The notes under the pieces are model-generated. The model was not told where the DNA came from. It worked only from the letters and a program-made list of their open reading frames with translations, and did not search any database. A stretch of DNA of 42,775 nt from an uncultured Acholeplasma sp. (GTDB taxonomy: Bacteria; Bacillota_I; Bacilli_A; Acholeplasmatales; Acholeplasmataceae), in NCBI GenBank assembly GCA_937868795.1, contig CALMNM010000018.1:1-42775 (forward strand). The letters are read 5' to 3'. The stretch's first letter is position 1, and each line of letters opens with the position of its first letter. Below are positions 7,485 through 15,947 of the stretch, in pieces. Both the position numbers and the translations under genes were made by a program.

Positions 7485-9059
7485 ATGCTATTAGTAGCAC
7501 TCAATGCTGTTGAAGGCATCATCTCCGGTTTGCTAATCGTTGGCGCGCTTATTGGAGGATATTTCATTCGTGTCTGGCATCACGAAAAGAATCTAAAGAC
7601 AAGCCGTGCCACCGCTGAAAAAATTGTTGAAGACGGAAAAAAAGAAGCCGAAAAAGCCAAAAGAGAAAGTGTTTTAGAAGCTAAACAAGAGATTTTCGCG
7701 TTGCGCAAGGAATTTGATAATGATGTGCGCGAACGCCGTCAAGTCGTGCTCAACCTTGAAAACAAGGTTTCACAGCGTGAAGATACATTAAATCGCCGTG
7801 CCCTACATCTTGACAAACGTGAAGAAACATTAGCTCTTCGCGAAGAAAAACTCGAAGAAAAGAGAAATCAACTCGAACAATTAAATAGCAAAGCGGAAGA
7901 AGTCTTAAAACAGCAAGAAGAAAAATTGATGGAGATCTCTGGGCTAACTGTAGAGGAAGCTAGAGAAATTATCATGCAACGTGTCAGAGCGTCTATCTCT
8001 GATGAAATCGCAACCTATATTAGAGATGAAGAAGAAAAAGCGAAAAATGAAGTCAATGGTCGTTCTAAACAGTTATTGGCTCTTGCGATTCAAAAATACG
8101 CAAGTGAGACTACTACAGAAAGAACAGTCTCAGTCGTTGATCTTCCAAATGATGACATGAAAGGTCGTATCATTGGTCGCGAAGGACGTAATATTCGCAC
8201 CATTGAGGCATTAACCGGTGTTGACCTTATCATCGATGATACCCCTGAAGCTGTAGTATTATCAGGGTTTGATCCTATTAGACGTGAAATTGCTAAGCGT
8301 GCACTTAGTACCTTAGTCTCGGATGGACGTATTCATCCAGGTCGTATTGAAGAAGTCGTAGAAAAAGCGCGTGTGGAAGTGGATATGTTTATTCGCGAAG
8401 CAGGCGAGGATGCTGTCTTTAAGACAGGTATCGGTAAGATTCACCCAGATTTAGTGAAATTACTTGGTCGCTTAAGTTTTAGAACAAGTTATGGCCAAAA
8501 TGTATTGAAGCATTCCATTGAAGCAGCTTTCCTTGCCGGAAAACTTGCTGTGGAAATTGGTGAGGATGAATTCTTAGCACGTCGTGCAGGATTGCTCCAT
8601 GATATCGGTAAAGCTGTTGACCATGAAATTGAAGGCGGTCACGTCGAAATCGGTGTCAATATTGTCAATCGTTATAAAGAACCCAAAGAAGTGGTCGATG
8701 CCATCGCGTCGCATCATGGAGATAAAGAACCAGAATCGATCATAGCAATCTTGGTTGCTGCAGCAGATGCACTTTCCGCTGCACGCCCCGGTGCCCGCTC
8801 TGAATCCATGGAAAACTATATCAAGCGATTGGAACAATTAGAAGCCATTTCCAATGAAATTCCAGGTGTTGAAAAATCGTATGCGATCCAAGCAGGACGT
8901 GAGGTTCGCGTGATTGTTAAGCCAGAACAAATCGATGATTTATCAACATTCAAGATTGCACGTGAAATCAAAGAACAAATCGAAGGAAAGATGACGTATC
9001 CAGGTACCATTAAAGTCACTGTCATTCGTGAAACACGTGCCACTGACATTGCAAAATAA
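7485..9059 (+). CDS. rny: Ribonuclease Y
   Basis: A 524-residue membrane-anchored endoribonuclease that starts mRNA turnover in Bacilli. Residues about 8-27 form the N-terminal membrane helix; about 30-210 a highly charged coiled coil; about 215-280 the KH domain ([14 protein letters not shown]); about 335-430 the HD domain with HDIGKA as metal ligands. Length and domain order equal those of B. subtilis RNase Y. GGAGGTG at 7472-7478 sets the ATG. The gene has its own promoter and is closed by a short terminator, with ymdB next as in Bacillus. Confidence 0.97.
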   Translation: MLLVALNAVEGIISGLLIVGALIGGYFIRVWHHEKNLKTSRATAEKIVEDGKKEAEKAKRESVLEAKQEIFALRKEFDNDVRERRQVVLNLENKVSQREDTLNRRALHLDKREETLALREEKLEEKRNQLEQLNSKAEEVLKQQEEKLMEISGLTVEEAREIIMQRVRASISDEIATYIRDEEEKAKNEVNGRSKQLLALAIQKYASETTTERTVSVVDLPNDDMKGRIIGREGRNIRTIEALTGVDLIIDDTPEAVVLSGFDPIRREIAKRALSTLVSDGRIHPGRIEEVVEKARVEVDMFIREAGEDAVFKTGIGKIHPDLVKLLGRLSFRTSYGQNVLKHSIEAAFLAGKLAVEIGEDEFLARRAGLLHDIGKAVDHEIEGGHVEIGVNIVNRYKEPKEVVDAIASHHGDKEPESIIAILVAAADALSAARPGARSESMENYIKRLEQLEAISNEIPGVEKSYAIQAGREVRVIVKPEQIDDLSTFKIAREIKEQIEGKMTYPGTIKVTVIRETRATDIAK

Positions 9060-9078
9060 GAGGCTCTGGCCTCTTTTT
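9058..9078 (+). terminator. Intrinsic terminator of rny
   Basis: Stem AAGAGGC (9058-9064) and GCCTCTT (9069-9075), loop TCTG, then T's to 9078. It starts inside the rny stop codon; ymdB begins only 20 bases further, so it may be leaky. Confidence 0.75.
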
Positions 9079-9097
9079 GTTAGAAAGAGTTGAAAGC

Positions 9098-9859
9098 ATG
9101 AAAATATTATTTATTGGCGATCTGTATGGTCGTCCAGGGTTAGAGATGTTACTTACTTATCTGCCCACATTAAAGGAAACCTATAAACCCAATTTGGTCA
9201 TTTGTAATGCCGAAAATGTCGCTCATGGACGGGGAATTACACAAAAAATCTACAAAGAACTGATGACTGCTGGCGTTCATATGATCACGATGGGAAACTG
9301 GGTTTGGGGTCAAAAAGAACTTTTCGATTTTATTGATGATGCCAACATCGTTCGCCCTTTTAATTTTCGTGAAGCCCCAGGTCGCGGGTTTATCACGATG
9401 AATTTCAATGGGAAAAAGGTATTAGTCATCAATGCATTAGGTAGAACGTTCATGAATCCCCAAGTTCAATGCCCATTCACGGGAATTGACCAGATTATTC
9501 AAGAGAATCCAGCTGATTATGTATTTGTTGATATCCATGCTGAAGCAACCTCTGAAAAAGTGGCGTTAGGTCATTATCTTGATGGACGTGTATCAGCAGT
9601 GATTGGAACCCATACACACATCCCGACAGCTGATGAAAGAGCCTTACCCAAAGGGACCCTTTATATGACAGATGTTGGAATGACAGGACCTAGAGATGGT
9701 GTGATTGGTGTCGATAAACAAATCGTCATCAACCGGTTTTTAAATGGTTTTTCTATTCCTAACGAGGTTGCAGAAGGGCCAAGACAACTCAATGCTGTCA
9801 GTTTAGATTTTGTTAAAAAAACGATTGAAAGAATTCACATTGAAAGCGAAACAGTGTAG
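9098..9859 (+). CDS. ymdB: YmdB-family metallophosphodiesterase
   Basis: A 253-residue protein beginning MKILFIGDLYGRPG, as members of the YmdB family do. Likely metal ligands are D8, E39 and N40 (NAEN), N in MGNW, H in DIHAEATSEK and the HTH of GTHTHIPTAD. B. subtilis YmdB is a 2',3'-cyclic nucleotide phosphodiesterase affecting RNA levels and biofilm choice. The longer frame from a TTG at 9077 was rejected because it would start within the terminator T tract and the family begins at this ATG. Neighbour rny is the conserved partner. Confidence 0.92.
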   Translation: MKILFIGDLYGRPGLEMLLTYLPTLKETYKPNLVICNAENVAHGRGITQKIYKELMTAGVHMITMGNWVWGQKELFDFIDDANIVRPFNFREAPGRGFITMNFNGKKVLVINALGRTFMNPQVQCPFTGIDQIIQENPADYVFVDIHAEATSEKVALGHYLDGRVSAVIGTHTHIPTADERALPKGTLYMTDVGMTGPRDGVIGVDKQIVINRFLNGFSIPNEVAEGPRQLNAVSLDFVKKTIERIHIESETV

Positions 9860-9875
9860 ACCACACTGTTTTTTG
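9849..9875 (+). terminator. Intrinsic terminator overlapping the end of ymdB
   Basis: AACAGTGT (9850-9857) pairs with ACACTGTT (9863-9870) around a five-base loop, followed by T's to 9874. The TAG stop codon of ymdB (9857-9859) is inside the hairpin. Confidence 0.88.
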
Positions 9876-9884
9876 CTGTATAAT
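9857..9884 (+). promoter_or_regulatory. Putative promoter of miaB
   Basis: -35-like TAGACC (9857-9862), 16-base spacer, -10 TATAAT (9879-9884), 16 bases before the miaB start. The -35 box falls in the ymdB terminator loop. Confidence 0.6.
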
Positions 9885-9900
9885 AGAACACGGTGATGAA

Positions 9901-11340
9901 ATGAACAACATTGACTTAGATAAGTATTTTAAACCTGACTTAAAGCAGGCGAGAAAAAGAACTAAAACAACCATTGAAGAATTACAATTTGATATGAACG
10001 ATGCCCACCAAAAAATAGGTTTAGGCAAGACTTATAAGATAGACACCTACGGTTGCCAGGCAAACGAAGCAGACAGTGAAACAATGGCTGGTATTTTAGA
10101 ACTGATGGGTTTCAAGGCGACACATGAAGAAAGCGATGCTGATGTCATTATTATTAATACATGTGCGATTCGTGAAAACGCAGAAAGTCGTATATGGGGC
10201 GAACTAGGTCGCTTAAAAAGTTATAAACGTCAAAATCCCGATCTTATTTTAGGATTAGCAGGATGTATGGCTCAAGAAGAAAATGTCGTTGAACGTGTCT
10301 TAAAGAAATATCAACATGTAGACATTGTTTTTGGAACACATAACATCCATAAGTTACCTGAGTATATAGAAACAGCCATGTTCAACAAAGAACGTGTCAT
10401 CGAAGTCTTCTCACGTGAGGGAGAGATTATCGAAAATTTACCCAAAGTACGTCAACATCAATTTAAGGCATGGGTTAATATCATGTTTGGATGTGACGAA
10501 TTTTGTACGTATTGCATTGTCCCCTACACACGAGGAAAGGAACGCTCTAGATCGAAAGAAGAAATCATCGGCGAAGTGAGTGAACTCGTTAAGCAAGGAT
10601 ATCAAGAGGTGACCCTCTTAGGACAAAATGTGAATGCATACGGAAAAGATATCAAAGAGACCGATTATACATTTGGTGATCTATTAAGAGATCTTGATCA
10701 AACAGGAATAAACCGCATACGTTTTACCACATCACACCCTCATGATCTTGATTTGAAGACCATGGAAGCAATGAGAGATTGCACCCACGTCATGCCGTTT
10801 TTCCATCTTCCTGTGCAATCAGGAAGTAACACCGTACTTAAACGCATGAACCGCCATTATACCAAGGATAGTTATTTAGATCGACTCAATCAATTAAAGA
10901 CCACAGTCCCTGGCATTTCTGTCACTACGGATATCATCGTAGGTTTCCCAGGAGAAACTGAAGAAGATTTTATGGAAACACTTGATCTTGTTGATCGTGC
11001 ACAATTTGAAGGAGCATTTACTTTTGTCTTTTCAAAACGCGAAGGCACTCCGGCAGCAAAATATGAAGATAACACACCTGAAGATGTAAAAAAGCAACGC
11101 TTATATATTCTAAATGAGCGTATCAATGAAGGTTATTTAAAGGGGAATATGCGATTTTTAGATCAGATTGTTCATGTCTTAGTTGATGGTGTATCCAAAT
11201 ATGATGACACCGTGCTTGCTGGTTATAGTGAACACAATAAATTAGTCAATTTTAAAGGAGATCCTGCACTCATTGGCAAGATTGTTCCTGTGAGAATCAC
11301 ACAAGCAAAGACTTGGTTTTTACTCGGTGAACTCGCATGA
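9901..11340 (+). CDS. miaB: tRNA-2-methylthio-N6-dimethylallyladenosine synthase
   Basis: A 479-residue radical-SAM methylthiotransferase that adds the 2-methylthio group to i6A37 of tRNAs reading UNN codons. N-terminal UPF0004 domain: cysteines in TYGCQANEADSE, NTCAIRENAE and AGCMAQEE bind the auxiliary 4Fe-4S cluster. Radical-SAM domain: FGCDEFCTYCIVPYTRG with the CxxxCxxC triad. A TRAM domain forms the C-terminus (about 412-476). An N-terminal extension of some 40 residues precedes the first domain, as in Bacillus. The substrate i6A37 is made by MiaA, encoded further down. Stop overlaps the ricA-like start (ATGA). Confidence 0.96.
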   Translation: MNNIDLDKYFKPDLKQARKRTKTTIEELQFDMNDAHQKIGLGKTYKIDTYGCQANEADSETMAGILELMGFKATHEESDADVIIINTCAIRENAESRIWGELGRLKSYKRQNPDLILGLAGCMAQEENVVERVLKKYQHVDIVFGTHNIHKLPEYIETAMFNKERVIEVFSREGEIIENLPKVRQHQFKAWVNIMFGCDEFCTYCIVPYTRGKERSRSKEEIIGEVSELVKQGYQEVTLLGQNVNAYGKDIKETDYTFGDLLRDLDQTGINRIRFTTSHPHDLDLKTMEAMRDCTHVMPFFHLPVQSGSNTVLKRMNRHYTKDSYLDRLNQLKTTVPGISVTTDIIVGFPGETEEDFMETLDLVDRAQFEGAFTFVFSKREGTPAAKYEDNTPEDVKKQRLYILNERINEGYLKGNMRFLDQIVHVLVDGVSKYDDTVLAGYSEHNKLVNFKGDPALIGKIVPVRITQAKTWFLLGELA

Positions 11341-11666
11341 GCGAAAAAGAAAAGCTTCTTCAAATGATTCAAGAACATCCTTCAATAGTCCGTTACAAAA
11401 AGATTGAAGAGATTATCAATAATCATAAAGAACTCAAAGGGAAATTCAATGAGTTAAAAGCCGTTCAGAAGCAACTTGTAAATGCGAAAGAGATTGGGAA
11501 AACGCAAGCGATTGAAGCGTTTCAAGCGAAGTTTGATCATCTCTACCAGACCATTGAATCCTATCCTCTAATGTCAGAGTATTTGGCCTTACAAAGCGAC
11601 ATCAACGAGATGATACAATCGATCGTTAAGATCATTGAAGATGGAATCGAGAAAGATTTTGAATGA
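11337..11666 (+). CDS. YlbF/YmcA-family protein (RicA-like)
   Basis: A 109-residue all-helical protein with the YlbF/YmcA pattern (HPSIVRYKKIEEIINNHKEL in pieces; a central long helix pair; C-terminal helix). In B. subtilis YmcA (RicA) with YlbF and YaaT forms a 4Fe-4S complex that directs RNase Y to polycistronic transcripts. Gene order miaB-ymcA is the same here, and rny is 2.3 kb upstream. This copy contains no cysteine at all, so it cannot supply cluster ligands. It overlaps miaB by four bases and is followed by a terminator. Confidence 0.8.
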   Translation: MSEKEKLLQMIQEHPSIVRYKKIEEIINNHKELKGKFNELKAVQKQLVNAKEIGKTQAIEAFQAKFDHLYQTIESYPLMSEYLALQSDINEMIQSIVKIIEDGIEKDFE

Positions 11667-11668
11667 TG

Positions 11669-11694
11669 ATAGCCCTTATAGGGCTGTTTTCTTT
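11669..11694 (+). terminator. Intrinsic terminator after the ricA-like gene
   Basis: ATAGCCC (11669-11675) pairs with GGGCTGT (11681-11687, one G-T pair), loop TTATA, followed by TTTTCTTT. Confidence 0.75.
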
Positions 11695-11712
11695 GGAAAT
11701 AAGATAAAAAAC

Positions 11713-11741
11713 TTGTAAAAAAGCCCATTTCATTGTATGAT
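11713..11741 (+). promoter_or_regulatory. SigA-type promoter of the SAP-like membrane protein gene / mutS operon
   Basis: -35 TTGTAA (11713-11718), 17-base spacer, -10 TATGAT (11736-11741), 29 bases before the start codon at 11771. Confidence 0.7.
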
Positions 11742-11770
11742 GAAATAAAGAAGTGAATGGAGGTTTTACT

Positions 11771-13393
11771 ATGGCAAGATTAACCAGAGAAAGTTTGGTA
11801 GTCGTTGGAAATAAAGAATTGAAGATCGATGATATTTTAAAAACGCTGATCTATTTACCTGCAAATCAGGTTAAGCAATTTTTCTTTGAAATCGGATTAA
11901 CCATTCCTCGGGAATTGCGTATGTTTGTCCTCCGTGAAGTCTTACGTGAGAAAGTCATTGAAACAAGAAAGTCGCGATTAACGTTGGCGGATGAGCTGAA
12001 TTATCGTCTTTCATGGTTCACCGAATTTTCTGAAACACAACTAGAAAACCTACTCATCTTTTTTGATGATCCGATGCTTGATAAGGACTTCTTAGAAGAA
12101 TTTTGGACTGACTTATTATCCTACATGGTTGAGAAGAAAGTTCTACCGAAAGATGTTAAAAAATTAGTTGATGCCTCCATGGCACATGTCAAAGCTGTGG
12201 GTCTTGAACTACCCAGCATGAAAACTTATAATCGTGAAATATCGAGTATTTTCTACGACTCTTTAGGTCGTATTGATGGACTTCCACCACAAAAATTCAG
12301 ACCTGTTCTCTATAAGAGCTCTACCCTAAATGAAATTCGGGATCTCGGTTCAAAATATGGTGTGGATGTTCCGCGTAGATTGAAGAAAACCGAACTTGCA
12401 GATATCATCGTGAGAGAACTTAAAGATCGCGGTCAGCACACTGAAGAACTAGAAACACAAATTCGTGCGATGTCTGTCATTGTGATGCAACGTTTCGCGA
12501 TTGATCATGATATCAAGGCTTCCACTGAACTCAAAAAAGAAGAAATTATTGAATATATTCTAGCCAACGCAAAAGAAACAAAAGAAGCTTATTTTGTTCC
12601 AGATTCGCCACAGGTTTATGAAAAAGAAGTTGAAGAAGTTCAACGTCATGTCGAAGAACAAAAACCTGCTGAAGTCATCGTTGAAGAAAAAGTAGATGAA
12701 GAATTCTCGATAGAAGAACTTCCGAATGAAGAAGTTCCAACAGAAGAAATTGTCGAAGAAGTGGTCACTGAAGAAGTGATTGAAGAGGTCCAAACGGTTG
12801 TTGAAGAAGAACCTGTCTTTAACAAAGTCAAAGAACAACCCAAATCAAGCCCTCAGGGTCCTGTTCAGTATGTTTCCTCTAATGTCGACTTATCGGGTTT
12901 GATTTCTGAAATCAAAGCGCTCAGAGTAGCTGTTGAAGAAGCGGTTAAGCCTGAAGAAACCTCAGTTTCCGTACCCAAAAAGCAAGTCAAAGTTGAACCT
13001 GTCGTCCTTAATACGGCTGAGTTCTATGGCGATCCCAAATCGTTGAAAAAGATTATAAAGGGAGACGAAGCTTCTGAACGTGAAAAATTCATCGAAGAGA
13101 AAAAAGCTCAGTCTACCATCGGGACTGACAAAGACGACCTACCTCCTGCAGAAATCAGAGCCATCAAGAAGATAGGTAAAGGATTATGGCGTTTCTTTAC
13201 GAAAGTCATCCTCAAGCTGGTCATCATTGTTTTCGTGGTTGCAGTGATTCTCTTTGCCCTCTATGGTCTATTAGAATACTTTACCGATCTTGCATTCTTA
13301 CAAGGCATTTCTAACTTCTTGAACAGCATTCAAATTGCTGGTAAGGGACTCTTACAGCATTACCTTGATCTATTAGCAAGCATTCTCGGCTAA
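11771..13393 (+). CDS. Unknown protein: SAP/Rho-N-like helical domain, acidic linker, C-terminal membrane anchor
   Basis: A 540-residue protein, family not recognised. Residues 1-170 are helical and soluble. About 188-225 (STLNEIRDLGSKYGVDVP, RRLKKTELADIIVREL) resembles the helix-extension-helix of SAP/Rho N-terminal domains that bind nucleic acid; a second similar half (ELKKEEIIEYIL) follows near 255. About 285-365 is a low-complexity linker dominated by Glu, Val and Pro. About 473-500 is one membrane helix, with a short C-terminal tail. Thus a cytoplasmic domain tethered to the membrane, perhaps to DNA or RNA (inference). ATG at 11771 is preferred over a GTG at 11753 because GGAGG lies ten bases ahead of it. 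It takes the place of cotE between ymcA and mutS and is probably co-transcribed with mutS, 26 bases away. Confidence 0.7.
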   Translation: MARLTRESLVVVGNKELKIDDILKTLIYLPANQVKQFFFEIGLTIPRELRMFVLREVLREKVIETRKSRLTLADELNYRLSWFTEFSETQLENLLIFFDDPMLDKDFLEEFWTDLLSYMVEKKVLPKDVKKLVDASMAHVKAVGLELPSMKTYNREISSIFYDSLGRIDGLPPQKFRPVLYKSSTLNEIRDLGSKYGVDVPRRLKKTELADIIVRELKDRGQHTEELETQIRAMSVIVMQRFAIDHDIKASTELKKEEIIEYILANAKETKEAYFVPDSPQVYEKEVEEVQRHVEEQKPAEVIVEEKVDEEFSIEELPNEEVPTEEIVEEVVTEEVIEEVQTVVEEEPVFNKVKEQPKSSPQGPVQYVSSNVDLSGLISEIKALRVAVEEAVKPEETSVSVPKKQVKVEPVVLNTAEFYGDPKSLKKIIKGDEASEREKFIEEKKAQSTIGTDKDDLPPAEIRAIKKIGKGLWRFFTKVILKLVIIVFVVAVILFALYGLLEYFTDLAFLQGISNFLNSIQIAGKGLLQHYLDLLASILG

Positions 13394-13419
13394 ACAAATT
13401 TTTTCGAAGGGGAACACCC

Positions 13420-15939
13420 ATGGATAAACTACAATTTACCCCCATGATGCAACAATACTTAACCATCAAAGAAGACTACGCGGACGCGTTAGTCTTTTTT
13501 CGATTAGGTGACTTTTATGAAATGTTCTTTGATGATGCCATTTTGGCCTCGAAAGTATTAGAGATTGCACTGACCTCGCGTGATGCTGGACAAAAAGTTC
13601 CCATGTGTGGTGTTCCATTTCACTCCGTAAAACCATACATTCAGAAGCTAATTGAAAAGGGCTTTAAGATTGCGATTGTTGAGCAAGTCACCGAACCCGG
13701 TAAAGGACTCGTCAAAAGAGAAGTTGTCCGTTTAATTACTCCTGGGACCATTTTGGAAGAAGGAATACTTGATGCGAAAACAAACAATTTTATCGCAAGC
13801 CTTCTCCTCACAGAAGAGGGATATATTCTATCCTATGTCGATATCTCAACAGGAGAAGCTTTTCAAGCTGTAGGATTAGATAAAGGTTCAGCTCTTGACC
13901 TCATTTTTAGTTTAGACATGCATGAGATCGTTCTTCCTCCTCATTTTGATGATAAGTTTGTCGAAAAATTAACCCAAACCGAGCGATTGGTGTCATTTTC
14001 AGACCAATACCATCTGGTTGATCATCAAGCTATACAAGGATTAACGAAAGAAGAAAGACGTGCCGCGTCTCATCTACTTAACTACTTATTAACGACACAA
14101 AAACAAATGATTGCCCATTTGCGTCCCTTCTTTATCATTCATCAAGAAGGGCATATGCATTTAGACTATCGTGTAAAACGTCACTTAGAAATCGATCAAT
14201 CTAACACAAATCAACCACAAACCACTCTGTTATACTGGCTAGATCACTGTGAGACAGCCATGGGATCCCGCCTTCTCAAATCATATCTTAATCATCCCCT
14301 TGATGACATGGATGCCTTAAATCATCGCTATGACATGATCGATGCATTTTCACTTTATCAACCAAGAGAAACCGTCAAAGGGCATCTTGCCTATATCTAT
14401 GATATTAATCGTATTGTGGGAAGAGTCGCATTTAATTCGGTGAATGCACGTGACCTTATACAATTGAAAGACACCTTGACCCATGTCCCTGAACTCAAAG
14501 AAGCGTTAAAACTTTATCAAAAACCCATGATTGATCAACTTGTTCTATCCATGGATGCCCATGAATCATTATGTGAGTATTTAACCAAAGCGATCCATCC
14601 AGAACCTCCACTCGGACTTAAGGACGGGGGGATCATTCGCGAGGGATTCGATCCAAAACTTGATGAATTAAGAGATATTGATCTCCATGGTCAAACATGG
14701 CTTTCTGAATTTGAATCCAATGAACGTGAAAAAACGGGTATCAAAAATTTGCGGGTTGGGTATAATCGTGTTTTTGGTTACTATATTGAAGTATCCAAAG
14801 GCAATAGTCAGTTTGTGAAAGATGAATTTGGCTATGAACGAAAACAAACCCTAGCCAATTCTGAACGTTATATTACGCCAGAACTTAAGCAAAAAGAAGA
14901 TGATTTACTTCACGCGAAAGAACGTGCGATTGACCTTGAATATGAGATCTTTAAAGAGATTCGTGAATTTGTCATGAACTACACGGTAAGCCTGCAAGAA
15001 CTCGCTAATCGGATTGCTGAAGTCGATGTATTTTTGGATTTAGCGATATTAGCAGAAAAATATCGTTATGTACGACCTAAACTTCATCACTCTCGGGATG
15101 TGAGAATCATCAAAGGTCGACACCCTGTCGTGGAGAAATTTACCCAATTTGTTGAAAATGATGTCATCATGAAAGAGGGAGAAATCTTCTTAATTACCGG
15201 ACCCAATATGAGTGGGAAATCCACGTACATGCGGATGTTTGCTGTGATGGTTTATATGGCACAAATCGGTTGTTATGTCCCAGCTGAAAAAGCGGAATTA
15301 CCTCTTTATGATGCGATTTATACCCGTATTGGTTCATCGGATGATCTCTCAGGAGGGAAATCCACATTCATGGTTGAAATGGTGGAATCCAATGAAGCAT
15401 TGACCAAAGCGACAAAACGATCACTTATTCTATTTGATGAAATCGGTCGTGGGACTGCGACTTATGATGGTATGGCACTTGCTCAAGGAATGATTGAATA
15501 CATTCATGAAGTGATTGGGGCACAAACACTTTTTTCAACCCATTATCATGAACTGACTGTACTCGAACAATCCTTACCAAGATTAACAAATTTATGTGTA
15601 AGAGCGAAAGAAGAACATGATACCATGGTTTTTCTCCATCATGTTGAAAAAGGTACCACCGATAAATCCTATGGAATTCAAGTGGCATCCCTTGCACATC
15701 TCCCCAAGAGCTTAATTGCTAGATCGAAAGATATCTTGACTGCTTTAGAAAAGAAAGAACATAAAGTAGCGTTAGATCTTTTCAATTATAGCGATTATGA
15801 AACTAAAGATATCCAATCAGTCTCCCCAGATCAACTTGCCTTACTCGAAGATATCGAAAACATTGATTTAGATCATTTAACACCCATAGATGCGTTATTA
15901 CTCATCCGTCATTATCAATCGATACTGAAGAAAAAGTAG
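13420..15939 (+). CDS. mutS: DNA mismatch repair protein MutS
   Basis: An 839-residue MutS. The mismatch-binding N-terminal domain carries the Phe-x-Glu-type motif in FRLGDFYEMFFDDA (intercalating F, E in GDFYE). Connector, lever and clamp domains follow; the ATPase domain has Walker A GPNMSGKSTYM, the motif SSDDLSGGKSTFMVEM and Walker B ILFDEIGRGTAT, with the STHYHEL histidine. A helix-turn-helix and a C-terminal tail complete it. It recognises mismatches and recruits MutL, whose gene begins eight bases after the stop. Confidence 0.98.
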   Translation: MDKLQFTPMMQQYLTIKEDYADALVFFRLGDFYEMFFDDAILASKVLEIALTSRDAGQKVPMCGVPFHSVKPYIQKLIEKGFKIAIVEQVTEPGKGLVKREVVRLITPGTILEEGILDAKTNNFIASLLLTEEGYILSYVDISTGEAFQAVGLDKGSALDLIFSLDMHEIVLPPHFDDKFVEKLTQTERLVSFSDQYHLVDHQAIQGLTKEERRAASHLLNYLLTTQKQMIAHLRPFFIIHQEGHMHLDYRVKRHLEIDQSNTNQPQTTLLYWLDHCETAMGSRLLKSYLNHPLDDMDALNHRYDMIDAFSLYQPRETVKGHLAYIYDINRIVGRVAFNSVNARDLIQLKDTLTHVPELKEALKLYQKPMIDQLVLSMDAHESLCEYLTKAIHPEPPLGLKDGGIIREGFDPKLDELRDIDLHGQTWLSEFESNEREKTGIKNLRVGYNRVFGYYIEVSKGNSQFVKDEFGYERKQTLANSERYITPELKQKEDDLLHAKERAIDLEYEIFKEIREFVMNYTVSLQELANRIAEVDVFLDLAILAEKYRYVRPKLHHSRDVRIIKGRHPVVEKFTQFVENDVIMKEGEIFLITGPNMSGKSTYMRMFAVMVYMAQIGCYVPAEKAELPLYDAIYTRIGSSDDLSGGKSTFMVEMVESNEALTKATKRSLILFDEIGRGTATYDGMALAQGMIEYIHEVIGAQTLFSTHYHELTVLEQSLPRLTNLCVRAKEEHDTMVFLHHVEKGTTDKSYGIQVASLAHLPKSLIARSKDILTALEKKEHKVALDLFNYSDYETKDIQSVSPDQLALLEDIENIDLDHLTPIDALLLIRHYQSILKKK

Positions 15940-15947
15940 GAATTCTT

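Noticed and set aside
12560-12843. Two reverse-strand open frames rich in Phe/Ser
   Set aside because: They are antisense shadows of the Glu-rich linker (GAA codons read as TTC/TCT) of the forward gene; no ribosome site.
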